Source: Lacicoccus halitifaciens
GTDB lineage: Bacteria > Bacillota > Bacilli > Staphylococcales > Salinicoccaceae
DNA length: 64,000 nucleotides
Reading direction: 5' to 3'
Assembly (NCBI RefSeq): GCF_040544485.1
Contig: NZ_JBDZDV010000001.1
Span: forward strand, 744,001 to 808,000
The position numbers and the translations under genes are program-made. Position 1 is the first letter of the stretch. Each line of letters starts with the position of its first letter. The notes beneath the pieces are model-generated. The model had not been told where the DNA came from, searched no databases, and saw only the letters and a list, made by a program, of their open reading frames with translations. Below, in pieces: positions 51,504 to 59,712 of this stretch.

Positions 51504-52740
51504 TTGCAGTCCCTCCATTGAATTCTTTAAAGATGCTGAATAGTACGAGCGGTGTCGTGAGTATCACCAGTGCGATGTTGAACGGCAGAATGAAGAGTGA
51601 GAGCTCCACATCGTGGAAGACGGTGACGAACAGGCTCACCGTAAGCTTCAGCCACAGTGCGATGATGACGATCATCTGCCTGTTGTAGTAGATATTCTTC
51701 CACAGGTTCATGACGGTGAAGTACAGGTAGAGGAGCGCCAGCACAAGCGTCAGGAACAGGTTGATCCATTCATAGAGGTAGCTCATCTGAGACAGCCTGA
51801 AATAGCCTTCCGTGAACACACCCTGCCTGTTGTTGAACTCCACCCCGATGAACACGAGCACGAGCAGGCCGAGCAGGAGCTCTAGATAATTGACCTTGAG
51901 CCATCCCGGTATGCCGATTTCAAGGAAGTCCTTCGTGCGGGTGAGCAGGCGGTTCCTGAACTGGTACATCTTCTCCGAGAACCCGAGATACTGGTTCGGA
52001 TTCAGTTTGCTGATGCCGCGCTTCGAACTTCTGGAGAGGTCCTCTTCGCTTTTCGTCTTCGGTTTCTTGAGCAGGTTTTTGGATTTGGACAAGAAGACTC
52101 CCACCCACAGCGCCATCAGTGCAAGCACCAGCACGACCGCGAAGAACATGTTGATGCTGAGCACATCCGTCGGGCTCAGTGCATCCTCGATGTTCGAATA
52201 TACGGCGTTCTGTGTGAAGAAATACGCCACGCCGTAGAAGAACATGATGATCATGTAATGCTCTTTCCGGTGCTTCGGGTTCAGATATTCATGGTATATG
52301 TTGTAAAGCAGGTGGACCATGAATGCGATGAAGAATAAAATCGCCCACCAGCCGTAAACCTGCATCATGAGAATGGTCGTGATGATGAATAAAAACAGCG
52401 CAAGCCCGAGAAAGAAGAAAGACAGCATCCCGTCATACTTCGTCGTATCCCTCACCGTCTTGCCGACCTTGAACATGAAGACACCGAACAGGATGAGCAG
52501 TATGCCGGCGATAATCGGGAAATCCCCGATCAGGATCGACAGCATGTTCGTCACTTCAAGGAAGAAAGCATTGACCAGATCCCAAATCGTATCAATCTCC
52601 GATTCATCAACGGGACTGCCGTCTGCAGCACCCCGTATCCTTTCAGTATTAAATAAAATGAAAACACCTAATATTATGAAGAATAAGCCGAGCAGCAGGC
52701 TGATATGCACTTCACTCTGACTTCTCAATTTTTTAAACAT
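51475..52740 (-). CDS. Polytopic membrane protein of unknown function
   Basis: A 421-residue protein with about eleven membrane helices, in two groups separated by a basic cytoplasmic stretch (about 215-260, rich in Lys, Ser and Arg). I do not recognise a transporter or enzyme motif. The ATG used has GAGGTGA 5 nt upstream. Its end overlaps hutG by 29 bp, so the two are co-transcribed. Confidence 0.75.
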   Translation of the reverse strand: MFKKLRSQSEVHISLLLGLFFIILGVFILFNTERIRGAADGSPVDESEIDTIWDLVNAFFLEVTNMLSILIGDFPIIAGILLILFGVFMFKVGKTVRDTTKYDGMLSFFFLGLALFLFIITTILMMQVYGWWAILFFIAFMVHLLYNIYHEYLNPKHRKEHYMIIMFFYGVAYFFTQNAVYSNIEDALSPTDVLSINMFFAVVLVLALMALWVGVFLSKSKNLLKKPKTKSEEDLSRSSKRGISKLNPNQYLGFSEKMYQFRNRLLTRTKDFLEIGIPGWLKVNYLELLLGLLVLVFIGVEFNNRQGVFTEGYFRLSQMSYLYEWINLFLTLVLALLYLYFTVMNLWKNIYYNRQMIVIIALWLKLTVSLFVTVFHDVELSLFILPFNIALVILTTPLVLFSIFKEFNGGTANDGNKKAKT

Positions 52741-52935
52741 CCAGTTCACCTCAGTCCCTCACCATTATAGTAGAAATACCGGAATATTGCATTATACAAG
52801 CGGCTGCACGCGCCCGCCCCGTGATTTTATTTGAAAAACTTTTTGATCTCGATGTTTACTGCAGAGAGTGCTGGGTATATACAGAGTACAGATAATAATA
52901 TAATATAATGATATTCTCCCAGGAGAGTGATACAA

Positions 52936-53100
52936 GTGGCTTTGGACAAGGATAAAAAAGATGTATTTGAAGAAGAAAAACGCGAACAGGCTCGTGAAGA
53001 AGAGCGTGAAGCGAAAGAAAATACAAAAGATCTAGAGAGTGATGACGCGAAAAAAGGCGACGAAGAAACGAAGGAAAATCTCCAGGATGCCTATGAATAG
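52936..53100 (+). CDS. Small highly charged protein, 54 residues
   Basis: A GTG-initiated frame encodes 54 residues, nearly all Lys, Glu, Asp, Arg and Ala (MALDKDKKDVFEEE...KENLQDAYE). AGGAG lies 10 nt upstream, TATAAT boxes lie at 52899-52909, and a perfect terminator follows at 53165. It has no hydrophobic segment and should be helical or disordered. I do not recognise it. It is convergent with purD, with two repeat arrays between them. Confidence 0.65.
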   Translation: MALDKDKKDVFEEEKREQAREEEREAKENTKDLESDDAKKGDEETKENLQDAYE

Positions 53101-53164
53101 CACCACAATCCAAGGGCTTTAAGTTCCACCTTATAGTATTTGGCTTTATGCAATATGCAAGAGG

Positions 53165-53193
53165 AAAGCACCCGCATGCGACGGGTGCTTTTC
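53165..53193 (+). terminator. Terminator of the small charged protein gene
   Basis: AAAGCACCCG and CGGGTGCTTT with a 7-nt loop, followed by a T-rich tail. Confidence 0.85.
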
Positions 53194-53236
53194 TTTGTGT
53201 CTGAGGATCTGGGGTGGCTGGCTGGATTCTGTCTTC

Positions 53237-53487
53237 GGATCCGGACGGAGGAGCCGGCGCTGACGCCGCTGTCTCGATTTTGTCTCTGGATCCGGATGGA
53301 GGTGTTGGGGGTGAGACCGCTGTCAGGATTTTGTCCCCGGATCCGGACGGAGATGCCGGTGCTGACGCCGCTGTCGGGATTCTGTCTTCGGATCCGGATG
53401 GAGATGCCGGGGGTGACACCGCTGTCGGGATTTTGTCCCCGGATCCGGACGGAGATGCCGGTGCTGACGCCGCTATCGGGATTTTAT
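53237..53487. repeat. Array 3: five 51-bp GC-rich tandem repeats
   Basis: GGATCCGGA begins at 53237, 53288, 53339, 53390 and 53441, exactly every 51 bp. Units continue as CGGAGATGCCGGTGCTGACG, then a CCGCTGTCGGGATT-like part. Units 1, 3 and 5 (GGAC, GTGCTGACGCC) differ from units 2 and 4 (GGAT, GGGGTGA-ACC), so the array has a 102-bp higher-order period, as in array 1. Long frames run through it on both strands because the period is a multiple of three, but none has a ribosome site. Confidence 0.93.
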
Positions 53488-53506
53488 TCTCATGCCCCGT
53501 CTTCAA

Positions 53507-53857
53507 TCGCAACCTCCATCATAAAAGCAGCATGACCTTGCGAAATCGGCATGCAGAATCGCAACGTTGACCCGGGAGACGGCGGGAAGTTGCGAAAACA
53601 GCACCCGGAATCGCAACATTGACCCGAGAGACGGCCAGAAGTTGCGAAAACAGTACCCGGAATCGCAACATTGACCCGGAAGATGGCCGGAAGTTGCGAA
53701 AACAGTACCCGGAATCGCAACATTGACCCGGAAGGCGGCCGGAGGTTACGAAATCAGCACTCAAAATCGCAACATTGACCCGGAAAGCGGCCGGAGGTGG
53801 CGAAATCGGCACCCAAAATCGCAACATTGGCCCGGGAGGCAACTGGAGGTTGCGGAA
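53507..53857. repeat. Array 4: 52-bp tandem repeats with GTTGCGA/TCGCAAC arms
   Basis: TCGCAAC begins at 53507, 53559, 53611, 53663, 53715, 53767 and 53819, exactly every 52 bp. Its reverse complement GTTGCGA, or a one- or two-base variant, begins 30 bp after each one (53537 to 53849). The unit is TCGCAAC, 23 nt (ATTGACCCGGAAG-like), GTTGCGA, 15 nt. It starts 20 bp after array 3 and ends before the purD terminator. The 52-bp period breaks reading frame in every unit, so it is not coding. Confidence 0.95.
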
Positions 53858-53871
53858 TCTACATCTAAAAA

Positions 53872-53900
53872 TAAAAAACACCCGCCGAAGCGGGTGTTCC
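53872..53900 (-). terminator. Terminator of the purine operon
   Basis: AACACCCGC and GCGGGTGTT with a 4-nt loop, followed by six T residues on the minus strand, directly after purD. Confidence 0.9.
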
Positions 53901-53903
53901 AAC

Positions 53904-55157
53904 TTACTTCATCGCCCTGTAACCGATGTCCTTCCGGTAGAAAAAATCATCTGTCCCGTACTCGATCTGGCCGACGCCTTCATAGGCGGACTCGGCCGCT
54001 TCCTCGATCGTTGAACCGTGGCCGGTGACAAGCAGCACCCTGCCGCCGGATGTGACAACACCGCCGTCTTCGTTCCGGTCCAGTCCGCTGACAAAGCAGC
54101 GTGGCATGAGTGTTTCGGGAATCTTCACAGACTTCCCCTTCTCAAACGCACCCGGATAGCCCTGGCTCGCGAGCATGACGCCTGCCACGCATCCGGTCCG
54201 CCATTCGAGTGAGAACGGCTTTTTATGATACATATTCTCAAGCACCTCTCCGAGGTCGCTTTCCAGTAGGCTGAGGAGCACCTGCGCCTCCGGGTCGCCG
54301 AATCTTGCATTGAATTCGATGACTTTCACGCCGTCTTCGGTGACGATGGCACCGAGATACATCACACCGAAGTAGTTGAGGCCTTCATCAACCAGTGCTT
54401 TCGCCATCGGCTTCACGATCTTATCGACAGCCTCCGTGCGCAGGTTCTCCGGAATGTGCGTGACCGGGGCATAGGCACCCATGCCGCCGGTGTTCGGGCC
54501 CGTGTCCCCGTCGAAGGCACGTTTATGGTCCTGCGCCATCACTTCGAACGGATAGATGAACTCCCCGTTCACAAGCACCATCAGGCTGAACTCCTCGCCT
54601 TCCATGAACTCCTCGATGACGACATGGCCTCCCGAGTCCGCCATCATGTCATGCACTGCCTCTCGGGCGGTCTCGATGTCCTGTGCCACAACGACGCCTT
54701 TACCCGCAGCGAGCCCGTCCTTCTTGACCACGATCGGAGCACCCACACGATTGATATATTCCAGCGCATCGTCATGGTCTGTGAATATTTCGTATCCCGC
54801 AGTCGGGATATCATATTTCTTCATGAGGTCCTTTGCGAAAGCCTTGGATGATTCGAGCTGTGCTTCCAGTTTCCTCGGACCGAACACTTTCAGATCATGC
54901 TGGCGCTCGAGGAAATCCGCCATCCCGCCGGATAACGGCGCTTCCGGACCTATCACGACCCACTCGACTTCTTCACGGTCGCAGATCTTCCCCACTTCCC
55001 CGAAATCTTCCAGGTCGACACCCGGCACAAGCTTTGCCATATCACCCATCGCATAGTTGCCGGGTATCGCGATGATCCCGCTCACCGATGGTGATTCATG
55101 AAATTTTTTGACGAGCGCATGCTCACGGCCGCCACTGCCTATCACTGCTACTTTCAT
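53904..55157 (-). CDS. purD: Phosphoribosylamine-glycine ligase
   Basis: A 417-residue ATP-grasp enzyme making glycinamide ribonucleotide, the second step of purine synthesis. Motifs include VIGSGGREHALVKK at the start, the ATP-grasp loop KKDGLAAGKGVVVA and EFNARFGDPEAQVLL with the metal ligands. It is the last gene of the operon and lies about 45 bp after purH. Confidence 0.98.
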   Translation of the reverse strand: MKVAVIGSGGREHALVKKFHESPSVSGIIAIPGNYAMGDMAKLVPGVDLEDFGEVGKICDREEVEWVVIGPEAPLSGGMADFLERQHDLKVFGPRKLEAQLESSKAFAKDLMKKYDIPTAGYEIFTDHDDALEYINRVGAPIVVKKDGLAAGKGVVVAQDIETAREAVHDMMADSGGHVVIEEFMEGEEFSLMVLVNGEFIYPFEVMAQDHKRAFDGDTGPNTGGMGAYAPVTHIPENLRTEAVDKIVKPMAKALVDEGLNYFGVMYLGAIVTEDGVKVIEFNARFGDPEAQVLLSLLESDLGEVLENMYHKKPFSLEWRTGCVAGVMLASQGYPGAFEKGKSVKIPETLMPRCFVSGLDRNEDGGVVTSGGRVLLVTGHGSTIEEAAESAYEGVGQIEYGTDDFFYRKDIGYRAMK

Positions 55158-55201
55158 ATTTTAAAGCCTCCATCATAGAATAAAATACGCGTTTCAGTTT
55201 A

Positions 55202-56677
55202 TCAGTGCTTGAAATGGCGCATGCCGGTGAACACCATGGCAATGCCGTGTGCGTTGCAGAAATCGATCGACTCCTGGTCACGCTTCGAGCCACCCGGCTG
55301 GATGATCGCCTTGATGCCGTGCTCATGTGCGAGCTCGACGGAGTCAGGCATCGGGAAGAAGCCGTCACTTGCAAGCACCACATCACCGTCAAGCCTGATG
55401 GCCCGGTCGGCTGCGATCTTCAGCGCACCGACGCGGTTCATCTGACCGGCACCGATGCCCACGGTCTGCTTGTCATTTGCGAGCACGATCGCATTCGACT
55501 TCACGTGCTTCGACACTTCCCATGCAAGGGCGAGTGCCTTCATCTGCTTTTCTGTCGGAGACGTTTCCGTCACCACGTCGATCGAGGCCGGATTCAGCCT
55601 GCCGGTATCGCGGTCCTGAACGAGGTATCCGCCGGACACGCTGACGAATTCATCGCCGTCCACCTCTTCGGTGAAATCGACTGTGAGAAGCCTCAGGTTT
55701 TCTTTATTATCAAACACTTCAAGCGCACCGTTCGTGTAGGATGGTGCGATGACGACTTCCAAAAACACTTTGCTCATCGCCTCGGCCGCCTCGCGGTCCA
55801 CCGGGCGGTTCAGCGCGACGATGCCGCCGAAGATCGACTGGCTATCCGCTTCGAACGCATTGTTGAAGGCTTCGACCATCGTCTCGCCGGTGCCGACGCC
55901 GCACGGGTTCATGTGCTTCACGGCGACCGCAACCGGCAGGTCGAACTTTTTGGCGAGCGCGAATGCACTGTCGGCATCACGCAGGTTGTTGTAGCTGAGC
56001 TGCTTGCCCTGCAGCACGGTCGCATTCAGAATCGTGTTCTTATCATCCGTCGTGCGCACGAGTTTCGCATCCTGATGCGGGTTCTCGCCGTATCTCAGCG
56101 TGCGTTCGCTGTCGGTGAAATAGCTGACGATCGCACGGTCGTACTCGGCCGTGTGCCTGAACGCGCGGATGCTCAATGTGCGCCTGTACTCTAGGTCGAG
56201 CGTGCCGGATTCGATATGCTCGAGCACTTCATCATAATCCTGCGGGTTGACGACGGTTGTGACATGCTTGAAATTCTTCGCCGCCGCACGGAGCATCGTC
56301 GGTCCGCCGATGTCGATGTTCTCGACCGCTTCCTCTTCCGTGACGCCCTCTTTTGCGACCGTCTCCTTGAACGGATAGAGGTTCACGACAACGAGATCGA
56401 TCGCCTCGATACCGTTTGATTCCATTGCCTCCACATGTGACGCATTGTCGCGGTCTGCAAGGATGCCGCCGTGGATCTTCGGATGGAGCGTCTTCACGCG
56501 CCCGTCCATGATTTCCTCAAACTGGGTGAGGTCGCTGACGCTTGAAACGTCGACGCCGAAACTTTTGATCTTCTCGTAAGTGCCGCCCGTGGAATAAATG
56601 TCATAGCCTGCCTGAACGAGCCCCTTTACGAAATCTTCAAGGCCCGCCTTGTTCGATACGCTGATTAATGCTTTCAT
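55202..56677 (-). CDS. purH: Bifunctional AICAR transformylase/IMP cyclohydrolase
   Basis: A 491-residue protein with an N-terminal IMP cyclohydrolase domain (ISVSNKAGLEDFVKGL, YSTGGTYE) and a C-terminal AICAR transformylase domain containing KHMNPCGVG and ending in GMRHFKH. It performs the last two steps to IMP. Its start overlaps the purN stop (ATGA). Confidence 0.98.
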   Translation of the reverse strand: MKALISVSNKAGLEDFVKGLVQAGYDIYSTGGTYEKIKSFGVDVSSVSDLTQFEEIMDGRVKTLHPKIHGGILADRDNASHVEAMESNGIEAIDLVVVNLYPFKETVAKEGVTEEEAVENIDIGGPTMLRAAAKNFKHVTTVVNPQDYDEVLEHIESGTLDLEYRRTLSIRAFRHTAEYDRAIVSYFTDSERTLRYGENPHQDAKLVRTTDDKNTILNATVLQGKQLSYNNLRDADSAFALAKKFDLPVAVAVKHMNPCGVGTGETMVEAFNNAFEADSQSIFGGIVALNRPVDREAAEAMSKVFLEVVIAPSYTNGALEVFDNKENLRLLTVDFTEEVDGDEFVSVSGGYLVQDRDTGRLNPASIDVVTETSPTEKQMKALALAWEVSKHVKSNAIVLANDKQTVGIGAGQMNRVGALKIAADRAIRLDGDVVLASDGFFPMPDSVELAHEHGIKAIIQPGGSKRDQESIDFCNAHGIAMVFTGMRHFKH

Positions 56678-57258
56678 TGTTCATCCTCCTGACGTTTTGC
56701 CAAAATCATCCGCACTGCCTGCGGATAGAGCTGGTATTCGATGCTGTGGATTTTATTTTCAAGTGTCTCGAGCGTGTCATCCGGCGCCACATCGACGGGC
56801 ACCTGGGCGATGATCTCACCCGTATCGATGCCGGCGTCGACGAAATGCACGGTGACCCCGGTTTTACTCACGCCGGCGCGGAATGCATCGCCGATCGCGT
56901 CCGCGCCCTTGAAATCCGGGAGCAGCGACGGATGGATGTTGATGATTTTCCGCGGGTACCTGTCGACGAAATCCGCGGACAATATCCGCATGAATCCGGC
57001 GAGCAGTATATATTCGACATCATACATCTTCATCACGCTTAAAATGTCGCTCTCAAACTCACTTTTCGTGCCGTACTTCTCACGCTCGACCACGATGTAG
57101 TCGACGTCATGGTTGATCGCACGCTGGATTGCATAGGCTTCGTTGTAATCCGAGATCAACAGGACGATGTCGATGCCGATCTCATCCTGCTTCCGCACAA
57201 GGTTTTCAAAGTTCGTGCCGCCGCCGGAGGCGAAGACGGCAACGCGGGGTTTACTCAT
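56674..57258 (-). CDS. purN: Phosphoribosylglycinamide formyltransferase
   Basis: A 194-residue folate-dependent enzyme. The phosphate-binding ASGGGTNFENL stretch (about 9-19), the catalytic IINIHPSLLPDFKG (Asn, His) and the Asp in VDAGIDTGEI are all present. The start ATG overlaps the purM stop by 8 bp; the frame is open further upstream but only inside purM. Confidence 0.97.
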   Translation of the reverse strand: MSKPRVAVFASGGGTNFENLVRKQDEIGIDIVLLISDYNEAYAIQRAINHDVDYIVVEREKYGTKSEFESDILSVMKMYDVEYILLAGFMRILSADFVDRYPRKIINIHPSLLPDFKGADAIGDAFRAGVSKTGVTVHFVDAGIDTGEIIAQVPVDVAPDDTLETLENKIHSIEYQLYPQAVRMILAKRQEDEQ

Positions 57259-58270
57259 GGATCTCGATCCCTGCCTTGTCAGTGACCTCACCGATTTTAA
57301 CCGCCGCCTCGCCCGCATCATGCAGGACGCTGAGTGCAGTGTCGGCGTCGGCGGCATCGACGATGACGACGAAGCCGATGCCCATGTTGAAGACGTTGTA
57401 CGCTTCATCCATACTGATGCCGCCCTGTTCAATCAGCCAATCGATGACCGCCGGGACTTTGATGCCGGACGTCGAGATCTCGATGCCGAGACCTTCGGGT
57501 ACTGCACGGGGCAGGTTTTCGACGAAGCCGCCGCCGGTGATGTGGCTCATCGCTTTGATGTCCACCTTCTCCATCAGCTCCCTTACCTCGCGCACGTAGA
57601 TGCGCGTCGGTTCAAGCAGACGGTCGATCAGCTTTTCGCCTTCGAGGTCCGCCTCGACGTCGATATTGTTGTCCGCAATGATCTTCCTCACCAGGCTGTA
57701 GCCGTTCGAATGGACACCGCTCGACGGCAGGCCGATGATGACATCACCCGCCTTGACTTTTGAGCCGTCGATGTAATCCGGCTTCTCCACCGCACCGACC
57801 GCAAAGCCTGCAAGGTCGTATTCACCGGGGCCGTACATGCTGCCCATCTCGGCCGTCTCGCCGCCGATCAAAGCGCACCCCGCCTGGACGCATCCGTCGG
57901 AGACGCCCTTCACGATATCCGCGACCGTCTCCGGCACCACTTTTTCCACCGCTATGTAATCCAGGAAGTAAAGCGGCTCCGCACCGGTCGTCAAAATATC
58001 GTTCACACACATGGCCACCGCATCGATGCCGATCGTATCATGACGGTCATGGTCGATCGCAAGCTTCAGCTTCGTGCCGACACCGTCCGTGCCGGATACG
58101 AGCACCGGCTGTTTCATATTCAGCTGCGACAGGTCGAACCCCGCACCGAAGCCGCCGAGGCCGCCGAGCACTTCCGGACGCCTCGTCCTCTTCACGTGTG
58201 ATTTCATCTGTTCGACCGCTTCGTAGCCCGCTTCAATGTCAACGCCGGCTTTTTTATACTGCTCGCTCAT
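57251..58270 (-). CDS. purM: Phosphoribosylformylglycinamidine cyclo-ligase
   Basis: A 339-residue ATP-dependent enzyme closing the imidazole ring. It shows the AIRS-family motifs VLVSGTDGVGTKLKLA, IGIDAVAMCVNDILTTGAEPL-like sequence (key run MCVNDI) and ALIGGETAEMG. GGGAG lies 7 nt before the chosen ATG. It overlaps purN and starts 2 bp from the purF stop. Confidence 0.98.
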   Translation of the reverse strand: MSEQYKKAGVDIEAGYEAVEQMKSHVKRTRRPEVLGGLGGFGAGFDLSQLNMKQPVLVSGTDGVGTKLKLAIDHDRHDTIGIDAVAMCVNDILTTGAEPLYFLDYIAVEKVVPETVADIVKGVSDGCVQAGCALIGGETAEMGSMYGPGEYDLAGFAVGAVEKPDYIDGSKVKAGDVIIGLPSSGVHSNGYSLVRKIIADNNIDVEADLEGEKLIDRLLEPTRIYVREVRELMEKVDIKAMSHITGGGFVENLPRAVPEGLGIEISTSGIKVPAVIDWLIEQGGISMDEAYNVFNMGIGFVVIVDAADADTALSVLHDAGEAAVKIGEVTDKAGIEIHE

Positions 58271-58272
58271 CA

Positions 58273-59712
58273 CTACACTCCCTTTTGTTTTAGATCTTTT
58301 TCCTGAGGAAGGATCGCTTCCTCTATATCAATCGGGTAATTCCCGGTGAAGCATGCATCACACTGGCCTTTTGAGCCGAATGAATGATAGACGTCGTGCA
58401 TCTTGTCGACGGAGAGGTAAGTCAGTGAATCCGCACCGATCTCATCACGGATCTCCTCCGGCGACTTCCTGCTTGCGATGATTTCCGCATGCGTCGATAC
58501 ATCAATACCATAATAACACGGGTTTTTAAGCGGCGGGGAGGAGACGCCCATATGGACTTCCTTCGCCCCCGCCTTCTTCAGTGCCTTCACGATGAAGCGG
58601 CTGGTCGTCCCGCGCACGATTGAATCATCGATGACAATGACCCGCCTGCCTTCGACGATGTCGCGCACCGGCGAAAGCTTCATCCGCACCGCGCGCTCGC
58701 GCGCCTCCTGGCCCGGTGTGATGAACGTCCGGCCGACGTAGCGGTTCTTCAAAAGCCCCTGCTCCTGCCGGATGCCGGAAGCCTCACTGAAGCCGTGCGC
58801 TGCGGCAAGAGATGAATCCGGCACACCGATGACGATGTCCGCATCCACCTGCCGCATTTCATCCGCAAGCGCCCGGCCGAGCTCCTTACGTATCCTGTAG
58901 GTCGAGGTGCGCCTGAATTCGGAGTCCGCACGCGCAAAGTAGATGTACTCCATCGAGCACATATGCGGGCTCGTCACATCCGTATAATGATCGAAATCGA
59001 TGCCTTCGTCCGTGATCGTGATCATCTCACCCGCCTCGATATCGCGGATGTACTCCGCCCCGATCGCCGTGAACGCACACGTCTCACTCGCAACGCAGTA
59101 TGAACCGTCCTTCCTGCCGAGCATCAAAGGCCTCACGCCGTGGTCGTCGAGTGCAACCGTCAGGCTGTCCTGATGCATGATCATAAACGCAAACGCGCCT
59201 TTCACCTGCTTCAAGACTTTCTTTATTCTTTTCTTACGTCCTTCAAGGCTCTCTTCCCCGCCGCCCCGTTCACGCCTGAGGAGGTGTGCGAGCACCTCGG
59301 AATCCGATGTCGTCTGGAAGATCGCGCCCTCGTCTTCGAGTGCACGCCTCAGGTTCAGCGCATTCACGAGATTCCCGTTATGTGCAAGCGCGAGGTCGCC
59401 CTTATGGCTTTTGAACAGGAACGGCTGCACATTGGACAGCTCGCTGCCGCCGCTCGATGCGTATCTCGTATGCCCGATCGCATGCGGGAAAGGCTTCAGT
59501 GAATCAAGCTGTTCCTTCGAGAGTGCCTCCGTCAGCAGGCCCATGCCGCGGGCGCCGAAGAGGTAGTCCCCGCTCGAGGAGACGATCCCGGCACCCTGCT
59601 GGCCCCTGTGCTGCAGGCTGTGCATCGCAATATACGTCAGTTCGCTCGCTTCCGGGTGGCCCCAGATGCCGAACAGGCCGCATTCTTCTTTTAGTCCGTC
59701 GAATTCATCCAT
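58273..59712 (-). CDS. purF: Amidophosphoribosyltransferase
   Basis: A 479-residue enzyme that commits PRPP to purines. The N-terminal glutaminase has its nucleophile Cys11 in KEECGLFGIWGH, behind a 10-residue propeptide. The PRPP site is VIDDSIVRGTTS in the C-terminal half. Cluster-type cysteines (CYYGID, CDACFTG) indicate the Fe-S Bacillus-type enzyme. It overlaps the purL end by 22 bp. Confidence 0.98.
   Translation of the reverse strand: MDEFDGLKEECGLFGIWGHPEASELTYIAMHSLQHRGQQGAGIVSSSGDYLFGARGMGLLTEALSKEQLDSLKPFPHAIGHTRYASSGGSELSNVQPFLFKSHKGDLALAHNGNLVNALNLRRALEDEGAIFQTTSDSEVLAHLLRRERGGGEESLEGRKKRIKKVLKQVKGAFAFMIMHQDSLTVALDDHGVRPLMLGRKDGSYCVASETCAFTAIGAEYIRDIEAGEMITITDEGIDFDHYTDVTSPHMCSMEYIYFARADSEFRRTSTYRIRKELGRALADEMRQVDADIVIGVPDSSLAAAHGFSEASGIRQEQGLLKNRYVGRTFITPGQEARERAVRMKLSPVRDIVEGRRVIVIDDSIVRGTTSRFIVKALKKAGAKEVHMGVSSPPLKNPCYYGIDVSTHAEIIASRKSPEEIRDEIGADSLTYLSVDKMHDVYHSFGSKGQCDACFTGNYPIDIEEAILPQEKDLKQKGV

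Noticed and set aside
53140..53902. Repeat proteins encoded across arrays 3 and 4 (several long frames on both strands)
   Set aside because: Three frames are open through array 3 because its period is a multiple of three and it lacks stops. None has a ribosome site, and array 4's 52-bp period shifts frame each unit.
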